Part shown: positions 33,989 through 45,041 of the stretch, piece after piece
Numbering within the stretch: position 1 is the first letter of the stretch
Layout of the letters: every line of letters begins with the position of its first letter
Program-made: the position numbers and the translations under genes
NCBI RefSeq assembly: GCF_023159225.1
Contig: NC_063167.1
Span: 20,029,360-20,093,359, forward strand
Length of the DNA stretch: 64,000 nt
Reading direction: 5' to 3'
From: Perognathus longimembris pacificus
Taxonomy: Eukaryota; Chordata; Mammalia; Rodentia; Heteromyidae
The notes under the pieces: generated by a model
What the model saw: the letters and a program-made list of their open reading frames with translations, nothing else
Told to the model about the DNA's origin: nothing
The model's database searches: none

Positions 33989-34033
33989 CCCTCCCATCAG
34001 TCAAGACCCAGCTCAAAGCACCCTCTAGAAGTC

Positions 34034-34240
34034 TTTCCTGGGGCTGGGAATGTGTCTTAGTGGTAGAGTGCTTGCCTAGCATGCATGAAGCCCTAGGTTT
34101 GATTCCTCAACACCACATAAACAGAAAAGGCCAGAACTGGGGCTGTGGCTCAAGTGGTAAAGTGTTAGCTTTGAGCAAAAGAAGCTCAGGGCCAGTGCCA
34201 AGGGCCTGAGTTCAAGCCCCAGGACTGAGAAGAAGAAGAA
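34034..34240 (+). repeat. IDL-Geo-type SINE (older variant)
   Basis: ID-like left half (ggctgggaatgtgtcttag) and Geo right half ending aggactgagaagaagaag. It is immediately followed by an opposite-strand copy. Confidence 0.8.
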
Positions 34241-34255
34241 AAGATGTCTTTCTTT

Positions 34256-34459
34256 TTTTTTTTTTTTGGCCAGTCCTGGGCCTTGGACTCAGGGCCTGAG
34301 CACTGTCCCTGGCTTCTTCCCGCTCAAGGCTAGCACTCTGCCACTTGAGCCACAGCGCCGCTTCTGGCCGTTCTCTGTATATGTGGTGCTGGGGAATCGA
34401 ACCTAGGGCCTCGTGTATCCGAGGCAGGCACTCTTGCCACTAGGCTATGTCCCCAGCCC
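34256..34459 (-). repeat. IDL-Geo SINE, GCGGGAAGAAG subfamily
   Basis: Full-length inverted copy inserted at the tail of the previous element, flanked by atgtctttctt on both sides. It shares the cccgctc and gtatccgagg markers. Confidence 0.9.
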
Positions 34460-35181
34460 ATGTCTTTCTTGACTAATCAGGAAACTGACACTTCTGAGAC
34501 TCTACTCAGGAGGGTGTAGGTCTCTCCTTTCTGTGGTGGGGAGAGTGGGAGACCAGGAACTGGTGCGGCTCAACCAGCCTGCCCCTCTGGAGGTTTATAA
34601 GCAGGATAGATGTGGTGGGTGGGCTAAGGGGGGGAACAGTAGCCCCTAGTTCTGTGGGTTCAGTCAACTTAGTGTATGTCAATGGAAAATAAAATGTGAG
34701 ATTATATTCCCAAGAAAGTGGAGTCAGCCTGAAAGAGGCAGGAGCTCTTTTATCGGGGGTATATAGGGCAGAAATTCAGAGGGCCCAGGAGGGAAGGAAC
34801 AGGCGATCTTCATCTAGAGAGAGGGAAAGAGGAAAAGAGGACCTTGGAAGGTGCAGTGTTCACAGGCCATCTTCTTGCTCATCTCTGACTTCACATCAAA
34901 CTGCTATAGGATCATCCTGCAAAGAGCCTGAAGCCTGCATCCCCAAGCCCCAGGAAAGAAGAGAAGGGTGACACCCCTGTGGAGCCCCAGGCTACTCCCC
35001 AGGGAGTACATCATAGCACAATGGAGGTATGGATTCCAATCCAGTTCTGACAAGAACTTGCTGGTGTCTTTGGAGGTGTCATTTGGTGCCTCTGAAGACA
35101 ATGCAGATATTGGTGGCACCCACCTCACAAGAAGCGATGAGGCTCAAAGAAGACATACTCCTTGGCAAGAGAGTAAGTATG

Positions 35182-35381
35182 GGGGCTGGGGTTATGGCCT
35201 AGTGGCAAGAGAGCTTGCCTCATATACATGAGGCCCTGGGTTCAATTCCCCAGCACCACAGAAAACGGCCAGAAGTGGCGCTGTGGCTCAAGTGGCAGAG
35301 TGCTAGCCTTGAGCAAAAAGAAGCCAGGGCCAGTGCTCAGGCCCTGAGTCCAAGCCCCAGGGCTGGCCAAAAAAAAAAAAA
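35182..35381 (+). repeat. IDL-Geo-type SINE
   Basis: Full dimer with a small deletion (accacagaaaacggcc lacks the usual tata). Flanked by agagagtaagtatg on both sides. Confidence 0.88.
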
Positions 35382-35417
35382 GAGAGTAAGTATGTAATAA
35401 ATATTAGTTGTTACTGC

Positions 35418-35419
<2 letters not shown>

Positions 35420-35459
<40 letters not shown>
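35420..35459. repeat. (GT)20 microsatellite
   Basis: Pure dinucleotide run, directly followed by a minus-strand B1-plus-Geo SINE. Confidence 0.98.
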
Positions 35460-35462
<3 letters not shown>

Positions 35463-35690
35463 ATACTTGGACTTGAACTCGGCCTGGGCACTGTCCCTGA
35501 GCTTTTGTGCTCAAGGCTAGCACTCTACCATTGGAGCCACAAGTCCACTTCTGAATTTTTGTTGGTTAACTGGAGATAAGAGTCTCATGGACTTTCCAGC
35601 TCAGTCTGGCTTCAAAGTATAACCCTCAGATATCAGCCTTCTGAGTAGCTAGCATTACAGGCATGAGCCACCTGTGCCTGGCTTGTTATT
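35460..35690 (-). repeat. B1-plus-Geo composite SINE
   Basis: On the + strand the Geo half (cctgggcactgtccctgagc) comes first and the B1-like half (gtagctagcattacaggcat) last. Confidence 0.75.
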
Positions 35691-35719
35691 GCTATTTAAT
35701 CAAGACACCTGTCTTCTGG

Positions 35720-35845
35720 TCCCCAGTTTGGCCACTATTTCCCTCTCTGCACCTGCCCAAGTTTCTGTCTTTAAAGTGGTTGTTGAAGAATTAAATGAGA
35801 CAACACACATGAGAGAAGCTACTAATACAAGTGATTATCCTTGAC
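35720..35845 (+). repeat. MIR-like remnant
   Basis: Phrases such as tttccctctctgcacctgcc and aattaaatgagacaacacac resemble the 3' part of MIR. Confidence 0.45.
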
Positions 35846-35868
35846 TTTTGAGGTTTACCAAGCTGGGA

Positions 35869-35870
<2 letters not shown>

Positions 35871-35925
<55 letters not shown>

Positions 35926-35950
35926 ACACCCCTCCCACACACACACACAT
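35871..35950. repeat. (CA)26 microsatellite plus imperfect extension
   Basis: A pure CA run at 35,871-35,922, then gagacaccc and a second short CA run. It is complementary to the GT run 410 bases upstream. Confidence 0.98.
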
Positions 35951-36974
35951 CTTTACTGAGATCCTTGTCCATGTCACCCCACCTCCTCCCCTCTTCCCAC
36001 AAGAATGAAAGGAAAGGGCTAGGTTTGCCTCAGCAGGGGCTGTGGTTAGACAGGACTAAAGACTTCCTTCCCAGCTGCAGGATGCTGCCCTACGTCAAAG
36101 GCAGAGGTCATGGGACTGATGTTGCTGGGGGGAGGAGTTGCTTCCAGGGAAATGGCCAGGTCCTGCTGGTTTGTCTGGAGTTGGCCAGTGGAGTGAATTA
36201 GCTTGGCAAATACCTTAGGGACCCAGGAGGGGCCTTGTTTAAATCCAATCCAGGTCTCCCTAGATCACAGAGACAACAGCTAGGAATAAAGAGAGCAATG
36301 AGATTCTCCAGAGCAGAGTTAGAGCAAGGGATCATCAACCAGGCATACACTGTTCTCCCCAGCCCCCAAACTTCCCAGGGGCTAGAAATAACTGTCCCAC
36401 ATCCTTCAAGACTAGTTTAAGACTTAGCTCTTCAGACAGATCCTCCTGACCAAGCCAGAAACTCATTCAACATGATGGAGCCCCACTATGTATCTGGCAC
36501 TGTCTAGACCTGTCAGCAAGACAAAGTCCCTGCCTGTCCCAGGTAAAGCACATCTGACCCACCTCTTCTTCTCCCATAGCAGGCAGTTTGGCTCTGACCT
36601 GTTTGGATGGCTTCCCAGAGTGCAAGCTCCAGAGGGCAGGGATCTCACTACTCTATGAGTATATAGCAGTGATTAAGTTGGTATATAAACCTGACACAAA
36701 CTAAAATAGGCCCTTGATGAATATTTGTTGACTAAATGGACACAGATTATAGATGCTACACACAGAGTAGTGCTCATAGGCTGATACAGTAGTCTTTAAA
36801 GAAGTGTAAATACATACACACATGCACATACAGATGCACATGCATGTGCGCAGACACAGAGGATGGTAGCCTCCTGCATGCTCTTAGGTCAACTTTGAGC
36901 TTTCCTTTTTTTTTTTTGGACCCAGGGCTTTGCTTATAGGTAAATGCTCTGGCACTTGAGATATATCTCCAGTG

Positions 36975-37007
<33 letters not shown>

Positions 37008-37045
37008 TCTGTCTCTCTCTCTCTCTTTCTCTCTCTCTCTCATCA
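36975..37045. repeat. (CT)n microsatellite
   Basis: Interrupted tctctc run with single g and t interruptions. A second, shorter run lies at about 37,445-37,480. Confidence 0.95.
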
Positions 37046-37049
37046 GTGG

Positions 37050-37262
37050 TGAAGTTTGAACTCTGGGCCTGGGCGCTGTCCCTGAGCTCTTCAGCACAAG
37101 GCTAGTACTCTACCACTTTGAGCCATAGCTCCACTTCTGGTTTTCTGGTGGTTAATTAAAGAGTCTCATGGACTTTCCTGCTCTGGCTGGCTTTGAACCC
37201 TGATCCTCAGATCTCAGCCTCCTGAGTGCTAGGATTACAGGTGTGAGCCACTGGTGCCGGCT
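37050..37262 (-). repeat. B1-plus-Geo composite SINE
   Basis: ctgggcctgggcgctgtccc at the start and gattacaggtgtgagccact at the end, in the order of a minus-strand element. Confidence 0.75.
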
Positions 37263-37625
37263 TCCAGCTCTTTTTGTTTGCTTTTGATACAGGGTCTCCC
37301 TGGTGAAAGGATATGTCCAGGGCATCCCAGGGGACCATGGGGAGATAGTCACTGACAGGAAAAGAAGGTTTATAAGGAGGTTTATTAGTGGGGCCATATC
37401 TCCCATGGGAGAGGGAGTGACATGGCGTCTGCACCTTATCCAGGTGGCCGCCTCTCTCTCTCTCTCTCTTTCTCTCTCTGGCTAACACCTATTCTAGTCC
37501 TTGAACTCCTTATGATGGCTACAGAGCTGGTGTTATGTTTGTGATTCTACTTTTTTTTTAGCCTCTTTCTCAATAAAAATTTCAATGTAGCCATATCTGT
37601 TAATCTTTAAAAAATTCTCTGCTAG

Positions 37626-37812
37626 GGGCTGGGAATATGGCCTAGTGGCAAGAGTGCTTGCCTCATATACATGAAGCCCTGAGTTCAATTCCCCAGCACC
37701 ACATATATAGAAAATGGCCAGAAGTGGCGCTGTGGCTCAAGTGGCAGAGTGCTAGCCTTGAGCAAAAAGAAGCCAGGGACAGTGCTCAGGCCCTGAGTCC
37801 AAGGCCCAGGAC

Positions 37813-37842
<30 letters not shown>
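37626..37842 (+). repeat. IDL-Geo-type SINE with long A tail
   Basis: Full dimer ending in about 25 A residues. Flanking sequences gctag and tctag give only a weak duplication. Confidence 0.85.
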
Positions 37843-37843
<1 letters not shown>

Positions 37844-37849
37844 TTCCCT

Positions 37850-38070
37850 TCTAGTATCGAGATTCGAACTCTGGGCCTCTTGTTCATCTTTCTCCACTCA
37901 CAGCTGGTGCTCTACCTCTTGAGCCATAACTCCACTCCTGGCTTTTTGCTGGCTAATTGGAGATAAGTCTCCATGGTTTATCTGCCTGGTCTCACTCCAA
38001 ACCTAGATTCTCAGATTTCAGTCTCCTGAGTAACAAGGATTATGGGCGTGAGCCACTGGCATCCTGCCCA
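37850..38070 (-). repeat. B1-plus-Geo composite SINE remnant
   Basis: Diverged minus-strand copy with gagccataactccactcctg and ttatgggcgtgagccactgg. Confidence 0.65.
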
Positions 38071-38189
38071 AATCTTGTAATAACCCCTTGGGGCTGCTTG
38101 CAGGCAGGGTGCCTCCCACTAGGATTCAACTCCTTTGGGCTCTCTATCCTGAGGCCAAATCTGCAGCTGACAACTTTAGCTGTACCTGG

Positions 38190-38900
38190 CCCTTCTCCAT
38201 ACCCCCGGCTTGCTCCGCCCCCACGGGCCCCGCCCCCAGACCGCCCCCACTGTGTCCCCGCCCCTCACCGGTTCTCGCGGGCGCTTTGGCACTAGGCGCC
38301 TCTTCCTTTTGCCCAGATACAGGTAGTTAATGTTCTGTACTTCACCTGCAGCGGGGTAGCTACGGGTAGAGCGGGTGGAGATCACGGCTCTCCTTCTGGG
38401 TCTTCACGCCCACCACCCGCCCGCCCCTAGCTCCACCCCTCACCCCATCGCCCCGCCCCTCGCCCCGCCCCGCGCTCCCAGCCCGCCGTTCTCACCTGTA
38501 GGTATCCGCCCCCCTCCTCAGGCCCCGCCCCCTCAGGGCCCCGCCCTTCCCGCGCGCTCCCGTGAGGCGCGGCCGCGCGCCGCAGCAGCTGGGCCGCCGT
38601 GTGATCCGCACATCCGCTAAGCCGGGGGTGTCAGGGGAGGGGTTCCCGGGGGGGGCGGGGAGGTCCCCGGCGGCGGCAGCAGTTCGCGCGCCGGCTGGGC
38701 CAGGCAGCGCCCGGCTGGCGGCGCCGCTGCGGGCTCAGCCAGTCGTCACCCCGGGCAGCCCCAGAAACACAACCCCGGGTCCTGGCGGCGTGGGGGCGTG
38801 GCCCGGGGCCTCCTCCGGCGTGGCGGGGGAGTCGGGCCGCCGTCACCCCGGGAGGGCCCGGCGGTCTCCTGTGGTCCACGCGGCCGGGCATGGGTTGGAG
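38190..38900. promoter_or_regulatory. Orphan CpG island with tandem GC boxes
   Basis: About 0.7 kb of CpG-dense sequence with repeated ccccgcccc (Sp1/KLF-type) boxes, clear of any gene I can call. It lies 13 kb upstream of MARCKSL1 and 8.4 kb upstream of the TSSK3 start codon. Minus-strand donor-like motifs CAG|GTGAAG (near 38,343) and CAG|GTGAGA (near 38,492) are present. It may be a distal TSSK3 promoter or start an uncharacterised non-coding RNA. Confidence 0.7.
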
Positions 38901-39480
38901 TCCCTCTGGTCAGTTTAGAGGGATGGACCCTAGGAAGGAGATGAGGGGGGCCCACCCCCACCTTCCTGAGGACCTAGGCCTCTCCAACTCCCATGGCTTC
39001 CAGGCTCTGGGGGCGAAGCATGGTGTGCAGCCCTCGTGCCCCAGTCGGGCCTCTTTAATGTGCGGGCGTGAAGGGAGAGGTGTGAAAGCCCATAGTTCCC
39101 TGCCCAGAGGCCTCAGCTGGCAGAGGGGGCCAGGAGCTGAGCGGGGTGGGACAGAGCTGGTTTCTTGGGTGGCATCTAGTCTGCGGTTCACCCCTACTGG
39201 CCACTTCAGCCCACTGGTCACCGGATCTTCAAGTTCACCAGAGATACACCCCACCTGGGCCCAGCAGAGGCAGTGAGAGGAGCCTAGGAGGAAGGCCCAC
39301 TCCTCCTGGAGAATTCCCCTCCCCCCATCCTGGGGCCTCACAAGAAACCCACTCTTCAGACCGCCCCCTCCCCCCCTCCCCAGCTGTCTGCAAACTTCCA
39401 AACGCACATATGTCTGGGAAGAATGGAAAATGCTCCCTCCCAGGAAAAGTTAAAAATCATTGACCTGGTGTGACTCACAT
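38901..39480. other. Intergenic DNA beside the CpG island, no gene seen
   Basis: Moderately GC-rich unique sequence. The overlapping open frames have no recognisable domain. Confidence 0.45.
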
Positions 39481-39680
39481 TTTTTGGGGGGGCCAGTCCT
39501 GGGACTTAAACTCAGGGCCTGAGCACTGTCCCTGAGCTGCTTTTGCTCAAGGCTAGCACTCTACCCCTTGAGCCACAGCACCACTTCCAGCTTATTCTGT
39601 TTATGTGGTGCTGATCGCTGGAACCCAGGCCTTCATGCATGCTAGGCAAGCACTCTACCACCAGGCCACATTCCCAGCCC
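39481..39680 (-). repeat. IDL-Geo-type SINE
   Basis: Diverged minus-strand copy, flanked by tgactcac on both sides. Confidence 0.8.
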
Positions 39681-39689
39681 CTTGACTCA

Positions 39690-40860
39690 CTCTTGGCTAA
39701 AGAAGAAACAGACTCAAAGAGAAGTAGAGAAAAACAGAAGTAAAACACAAGCTTCTGACAACTCTACCTAAACCTGTAAGGAGTGAGCCCCCCCCCCCCC
39801 ACTGTGCTGCTCAGAGAATGGGGTTCAGGGCTCGCAGCCCAGGCTGGGCTCTGCTCCTTGACCCCCTGGGGAGACTGAGGAACTAGCTGGCCCAGCTCCT
39901 TTTCCCACACTGCCAGTTTGGGCTATTTCCCCCCCCCCCCCCCCAGTGACTCACCCTGGCTGCCAGGGATAGTGGGCAGCTGTTTTGAGCCCCCAGAGCT
40001 CAGCACAGGCCCTGGCTTGTCCCCACCCCCACCAATTGTGCAGCTCTATTTAGGAATCTAATCTCTTTTCCTTCCTTGGGGAATCTCCCTCCTCCAATCC
40101 CTCTTTCCCATTTCCAACCTATCTCTCCCTGATGGCTCTTTACCAACAACAAACAAGAAGGCTCCAGTTTGCCTATCTTTGAAAGAACAGAAAACCCTCC
40201 TTGACCCCATACCCTGACACCCAGCTCCAGCTCCTTTCACAGCCAGCATTCTTGGCTGTTTCTCCTTTGCAGGACCCCTTGTGATCTGGCTTCCACCCCC
40301 ACGTCCACAGGACAACTCCTCAAGGTCACCCCTGGCCTCCTTGTTGCTAAAGCCAAGGGGTACTTGTGAGTCTTTATCTGACTTGACCCCTTAACAGTGG
40401 CAGACTTGGATCCAGTCAAAAACTCCCTCCTGTTGGAGATACTTTGGGGCCCTCATGTTCTGGACACTGTGCCCTCTTGATTTTCTTACTATCTTACCAG
40501 CTGCTGCAATGTTGCAAGATCCTCACCCTCTGATCACTGGCCAATCATAGCTGTTCTTGGGCCTGGACAAGTCTGTGCCTGGAAGCCTCATGGTTCCCAT
40601 GCCTTCAGCCTGTGTCAGAAGCATTTCTGTGCTTCGACTCCACACCTGTCTCCTGGAGGCTGACCCGGCAGGGCCTGCCTCCCAGCAATCATGCCCCACA
40701 CCTGCCCACCCTCCTTTCCATGCCCCCAACTTGGTCATTTTCTAGGCCCCTGAACCAGAAAGCTGGATTTGTTCTAGACTTGGCCCCATCTCCTTTCCAC
40801 ATCCAAGGAGCTATGAAATCCTGGCTTCTTAGGGATCTCTCTAACATCTTCCTTCCATTT
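39690..40860. other. Intergenic DNA with poly-C runs, no gene seen
   Basis: Unique sequence with C homopolymers at about 39,789-39,800 and 39,930-39,945. The open frames are short and unrecognised. Confidence 0.45.
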
Positions 40861-40879
40861 TCTTCTTTCTTTCTTTCTT

Positions 40880-41081
40880 TTTCTTGCCAGTCCTGGGGTT
40901 TGGACTTGGACCCTGAGCACTGTCCCTGGCTTCTCTTTGCTCAAGGCTAGCACTCTACCACTTGAGTCACAGTGCCTCTTCTGGCTTTTTCTATATATGT
41001 GGTGCTGAGGAATTGAACCAAGGGCTACATGTATAAGAGGCAAAGGCAAGCATTCTACCACTAGGCCAGATTTCCAGCCCC
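40880..41081 (-). repeat. IDL-Geo-type SINE
   Basis: Minus-strand dimer with a local duplication (aggcaaaggcaag). Flanked by ccttccattttct on both sides. Confidence 0.85.
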
Positions 41082-41336
41082 GTTCCTTCCATTTTCTACC
41101 TACACCTCATCCAAGGCCCAATCATCACCTCACTCTTGAGAGGCTGCCACAGTTTCCTATCTCCTTGCCGCCACCCTAGATCTCCTATTGGATGTCCCAC
41201 CAGGGCAGCCAGAGTTGTCTTTCCAAAACACGGGTATGTTCTATGTCCCCTTGTAAAGTTTCCTCAATTCCAAATACACACACAGTCCCAGTGCAGGAAC
41301 ACTTTCTGCCCCTACGTTCTCCTTATCTGAGTTTTC

Positions 41337-41542
41337 TTTTTTTTTTTTTTCTTGCCAGTCCTGGTGCTTGGACTCAGGGCCTGAGCACTGCCCCTGGCTT
41401 CTTTCTGCTCAAGGCTAGCACTCTACCACTTGAGCCACAGCACCACTTCTTGCCTATTCTATTATGTGGTGCTGAGGAATCAGATCCAGAGCTTCATGTA
41501 TATGAGGCAAGCCCTCCTGCCACTAGGCCATATTCCCAGCCC
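41337..41542 (-). repeat. IDL-Geo-type SINE
   Basis: Full minus-strand dimer from the T tract to ccatattcccagcccc. The flanking duplication is unclear. Confidence 0.85.
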
Positions 41543-42639
41543 CGTGTCAGTTTCTTAATGGGAGCCATTCCCACTCCCTGGCCAGGCCAAGTAGCCTGCT
41601 AGTCCTCTCCACAGCACCTCTGTTAAGTCTAGCTTGTATTATTTGCAGGTTCCTGAGCCAGGGGGATGCAAGGAGGAATATAGCACCGCTCTACCCTTAG
41701 TGAACCCATAGACAGCATTAAACAGGGATCAGCAACATGTAGGGCAGGCTGTATTCCAGAAGATGGGAGGAGAGTGGGATGGGAGGCAGGGACTCTGAAA
41801 GTCTGCCCTGACAAGTGACAAGTGGTGAAGACCTGAGAGGTAACTGGGGTTCCCTGGGAAACTGTTCCAGGCAGAAGGCACTTGTACTTAAAGGTGGGAA
41901 GGATGCTTTGTGAGGTGCTGTAGCTGGATAAACCATCCATGAGATTTCAACAAAGGAGTGGCATGGCTGAGGTTATGGTCTTCATGACTTATGTAATTCA
42001 GGATCAGAGGAATCAATTGAGGAAGGAAAAGGGGAGATTGGCTACAGAACTCCCAGAGAAATCTGATGGCTAGTACTGGGGTCCTCACTCAGGATGTTGG
42101 CAGTGGACTTGAGGCAGAATGATTGTGGTTGCCTGGACTGGGGGTTGGGGAAGAGGGAGGGAATGAGAGAGACTCTGTCCTCATACTTCAAGGGTGGTGG
42201 GGGGCTGGGTCACCATTTCCCTGTGATGCTCAGCTCTTGCTCTGCCTGGTATGGGGGCTAATGTTCCCCGTTTTCCTCATCCAGCCTTCTTTCTGTGCAC
42301 AAGAAGTCGGAGGCTGATAAGAAGGCCTGTAGTAGGCAGCAGGGAGAAGAGACAGAAAGTCAGGTTAGAGCCCCCAATATGGTGGGGTGACTTCAGCCTT
42401 GAACTCCCACCGTCTGTGGCTCTAGTGAAGATCCCAATTCTGAAATGTGCAAACCTCGAGGCCCAGTCCTTGGAAAACCTGGGGTCCTCTATGGGGCCTG
42501 TCTCTACCTGAAGGGCCACAACCCCTCAACAGGTAAAAAAGATGGCCGTCTAATGTCAATGTGGGTGTCCTGTGAGGAGAGCTCAAACAGTTCTCACCCC
42601 AGCCCTCAGAAGCCCATTCATCTCCATCCTACCCAGGAA

Positions 42640-42755
42640 CCAAAGGGTTAAGGAACTTGCTGAAATTCACACAGCTCGGATGAGGCAGAGTGAAGATTTG
42701 AACCAAGGTTTGACTGACATCAGAGTCTATGCTTTTACCTCTTGTGCTATATTAA
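42640..42755 (+). repeat. MIR element remnant
   Basis: aaggaacttgctgaaattca, then gaagatttgaaccaaggttt and atgcttttacctcttgtgct follow the MIR consensus order. It underlies the amino-terminal half of a long chance open frame here. Confidence 0.7.
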
Positions 42756-42870
42756 GCTTGTCCACCCCTTGGCTGATTGGCTCAGCAAGGGGAGGCGGCT
42801 TTGTGGGGGATTTGCTGATGGTTAGGGTGGCTGCCCCCCTCTCATATCAAGCAATGGGAAAGGGTAGTGC

Positions 42871-42929
42871 TGACGTCAATTGTTGCCATGGTGATCCAGC
42901 AACCCTTTCCCTGCCGTCTCCATGGAAAC
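42871..42929 (+). promoter_or_regulatory. CRE plus two RFX-like X-boxes
   Basis: Perfect palindromic CRE TGACGTCA at 42,871-42,878. An X-box-like GTTGCCATGGTGAT starts at 42,882 and another, GTCTCCATGGAAAC, lies at 42,916-42,929. Each matches 11 of 14 positions of the palindromic GTTGCCATGGCAAC site. It is in unique DNA about 4.3 kb upstream of the TSSK3 start codon. CREM and RFX2 drive spermatid genes, so a role in TSSK3 expression is a reasonable inference, untested. Confidence 0.55.
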
Positions 42930-43481
42930 GTGGGGGGTCCATCTGTACTTCGCCCCCTTCTTCTAAAAGGGGGTCTCTTAGGGAGGGGCCACCTAATGAA
43001 ATGTCTGAGAGAGAAGTCAGGGAAGGCAGTGATTCGAAAATCCCCTGTTGCTGGGTCTCGCCTCACTGCACAGACCCAGAAAGGAAGGCTGAGGCCTGGA
43101 GGTCCTACACCAGTCGGGGGAAGGCTTTACCCTTCAGAACGAGACAGGTAGATCTGCCTTCTTCTCAAAATGCCCCTCCTTCTAGAAATGTCTTTAGGCT
43201 TCTGAGCAGAACTGCTGAGAAGTTAGTTGACAGAGCAAAGCAAGAGGATTTCCCATCTCTGGCAGAGCTAGCCTTCACCCAGCCCCTGGGGACAGGGTCC
43301 TTGGCTGGCTGGCTCTTTACCGCCCCCTGTAGCCACAGACTGGCATAGCAGCAGTCTCTGCCTTTTGCTTCAAGGGGCTGTCACTGGGGTGGCCTTCTGA
43401 AAACCTTACAGTAGGTAACTTTAGTCCCATTTCCCAGATTTAAAAATGGAGGCTTAGAGAGACTTAGAAAGTCAGTCTGGT

Positions 43482-43687
43482 GGGCTGGGGATATGGCCTA
43501 GTGGCAAGAGTGCTTGCCTTGTATACAGGAGGTCCTAGGTTCAATTCCCCAGCACCACATATACAGAAAATGGCCAGAAGTGGCGCTGTGGCTCAAGTGG
43601 CAGAGTGCTAGCCTTGAGCAAAAACAAGCCAGGGACAGTGCTCAGGCCCTGAGTCCAAAGCCCAGGACTGGCCAAAAAAAAAAAAAA
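43482..43687 (+). repeat. IDL-Geo-type SINE
   Basis: Full dimer with an A tail. Flanked by aaagtcagtctggtg and aaagtcagtccggtg, one mismatch. Confidence 0.88.
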
Positions 43688-43882
43688 AGTCAGTCCGGTG
43701 TTGTACAGTTAGAAAATGGGAGAGGCAGGACTTGCACTTGAGTAGACTTTAGGCTTTTCCAGAAGGAAATAGGACAAAGAAACAGAAGAGAAATAGGAGA
43801 ATGAAGTGACAGATTGGAGCCTGATATTGTCATCTACAACATTCGAATTTCTCAGCCTCTTACTTTAAGTGTTCCTAGTCTA

Positions 43883-43944
43883 ACTTTTTTTTTTTTGGCC
43901 AGTCCTGGGCCTTGGACTCAGGGCCTGAGCACTGTCCCTGGCTT
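43883..43944 (-). repeat. IDL-Geo SINE 3' end only
   Basis: T tract then gccagtcctgggccttggac and gcactgtccctggctt, after which unique sequence resumes. A severely 5'-truncated copy. Confidence 0.8.
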
Positions 43945-44104
43945 AAGTCATTCCTGATCCTCTGCATTAAATTGTCCCTCTGCTTCTGGACCTGTAGCTA
44001 CAATGTTCCCTCTACCTCTCCCATGAATTCTGCAAAGTTGACTAACCCCAGGGTCTGCCCCCCACTGGCAAGATCAGTCTTCTTTAAAACAAACAAAAAC
44101 TAAG

Positions 44105-44650
44105 GACCGCCAGACTCCAGTGGCTCACCCCTGTAATCCTCGCTACTCAGGAAGCTGAGATCTGAGGATTGCTAATCAAAGCCAGTCTGGGTGAGAAAAG
44201 TTAGTGAGACTTATCTCCAATTAACTATAAAAGGCTGGCAGTGGAGCTGTGGCTCAAGGAGTAGAGCACTAGCCATGGGGGAATAAAGCCTGGGATGGCA
44301 CCCAGGCTCATAAAGACCTGGTGGCGCAGCATATCTATAATCCCAGCACTGGAGAGGCAGATGCAAGAAGACTGCAAGTTAAAGGATAGCCTGAGGTATA
44401 TAGTAGGACTCCATCTAAAAGGAGAAAGTGATTGGGAATGTGGCTTAGTGGTAGAGTGCTTGCCTAGCATGCATGAAGCCCTGGGTTGGGTTCGATTCCT
44501 CAGTACCAAATACACAGAAAAAGCCGGAAGTGGTGCTGTGACTCCAGTGGGGTGCTGCAGCTCAAAGTGGCACAGTGCTAACCTTGAGCAAAACAGCTCA
44601 AAGACAGCACCCAGGCCCTGAGTTCAAGCCTCATGACCAAGGGGGAAAAA
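44105..44650 (+). repeat. SINE cluster: B1-plus-Geo, B1, IDL-Geo
   Basis: Three same-strand elements in a row: B1-plus-Geo about 44,105-44,300, B1-like 44,310-44,425 (tataatcccagcactggag) and an older IDL-Geo 44,431-44,650 with an internal duplication in its right half. Confidence 0.75.
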
Positions 44651-44831
44651 AAAGGAGAGGCGAGTGTCTAGTGACCACAGGATCTGAAGTGCACTAATGG
44701 AGAGCTTGGATTTCTACCGTGTGGGTTAGGGAAGGGATACTGAGTCAACTGCACTTGGATCTCAGGGGGCAAGTGACTGTACTTGATCTTTGGGTCCATT
44801 CTTTTTTTCCAATACAAAAAAAAAAAAATAC

Positions 44832-45041
44832 AGGGGCTGGGGATATAGCCTAGCGGCAAGAGTGCCTGCCTCGGATACACGAGGCCCTAGGTTCGATTCC
44901 CCAGCACCACATATACAGAAAACGGCCAGAAGTGCCGCTGTGGCTCAAGTGGCAGAGTGCTAGCCTTGAGCGGGAAGAAGCCAGGGACAGTGCTCAGGCC
45001 CTGAGTCCAAGGCCCACTACTGGCAAAAAAAAAAAAAAAAA
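44832..45041 (+). repeat. IDL-Geo SINE, GCGGGAAGAAG subfamily
   Basis: Full dimer with markers tcggatacacgaggccctag and gagcgggaagaagcc. Flanked by aaaatacagg on both sides. Confidence 0.9.

Noticed and set aside
35866..35950. Possible CRISPR-like or satellite array
   Set aside because: It is a plain CA microsatellite in a mammalian genome.
42572..43348. A 258-codon open frame, the longest outside known exons
   Set aside because: It begins at GTG, its first third is a MIR remnant, no domain is recognisable and it contains the CRE/X-box cluster. A chance open frame is the simplest reading.
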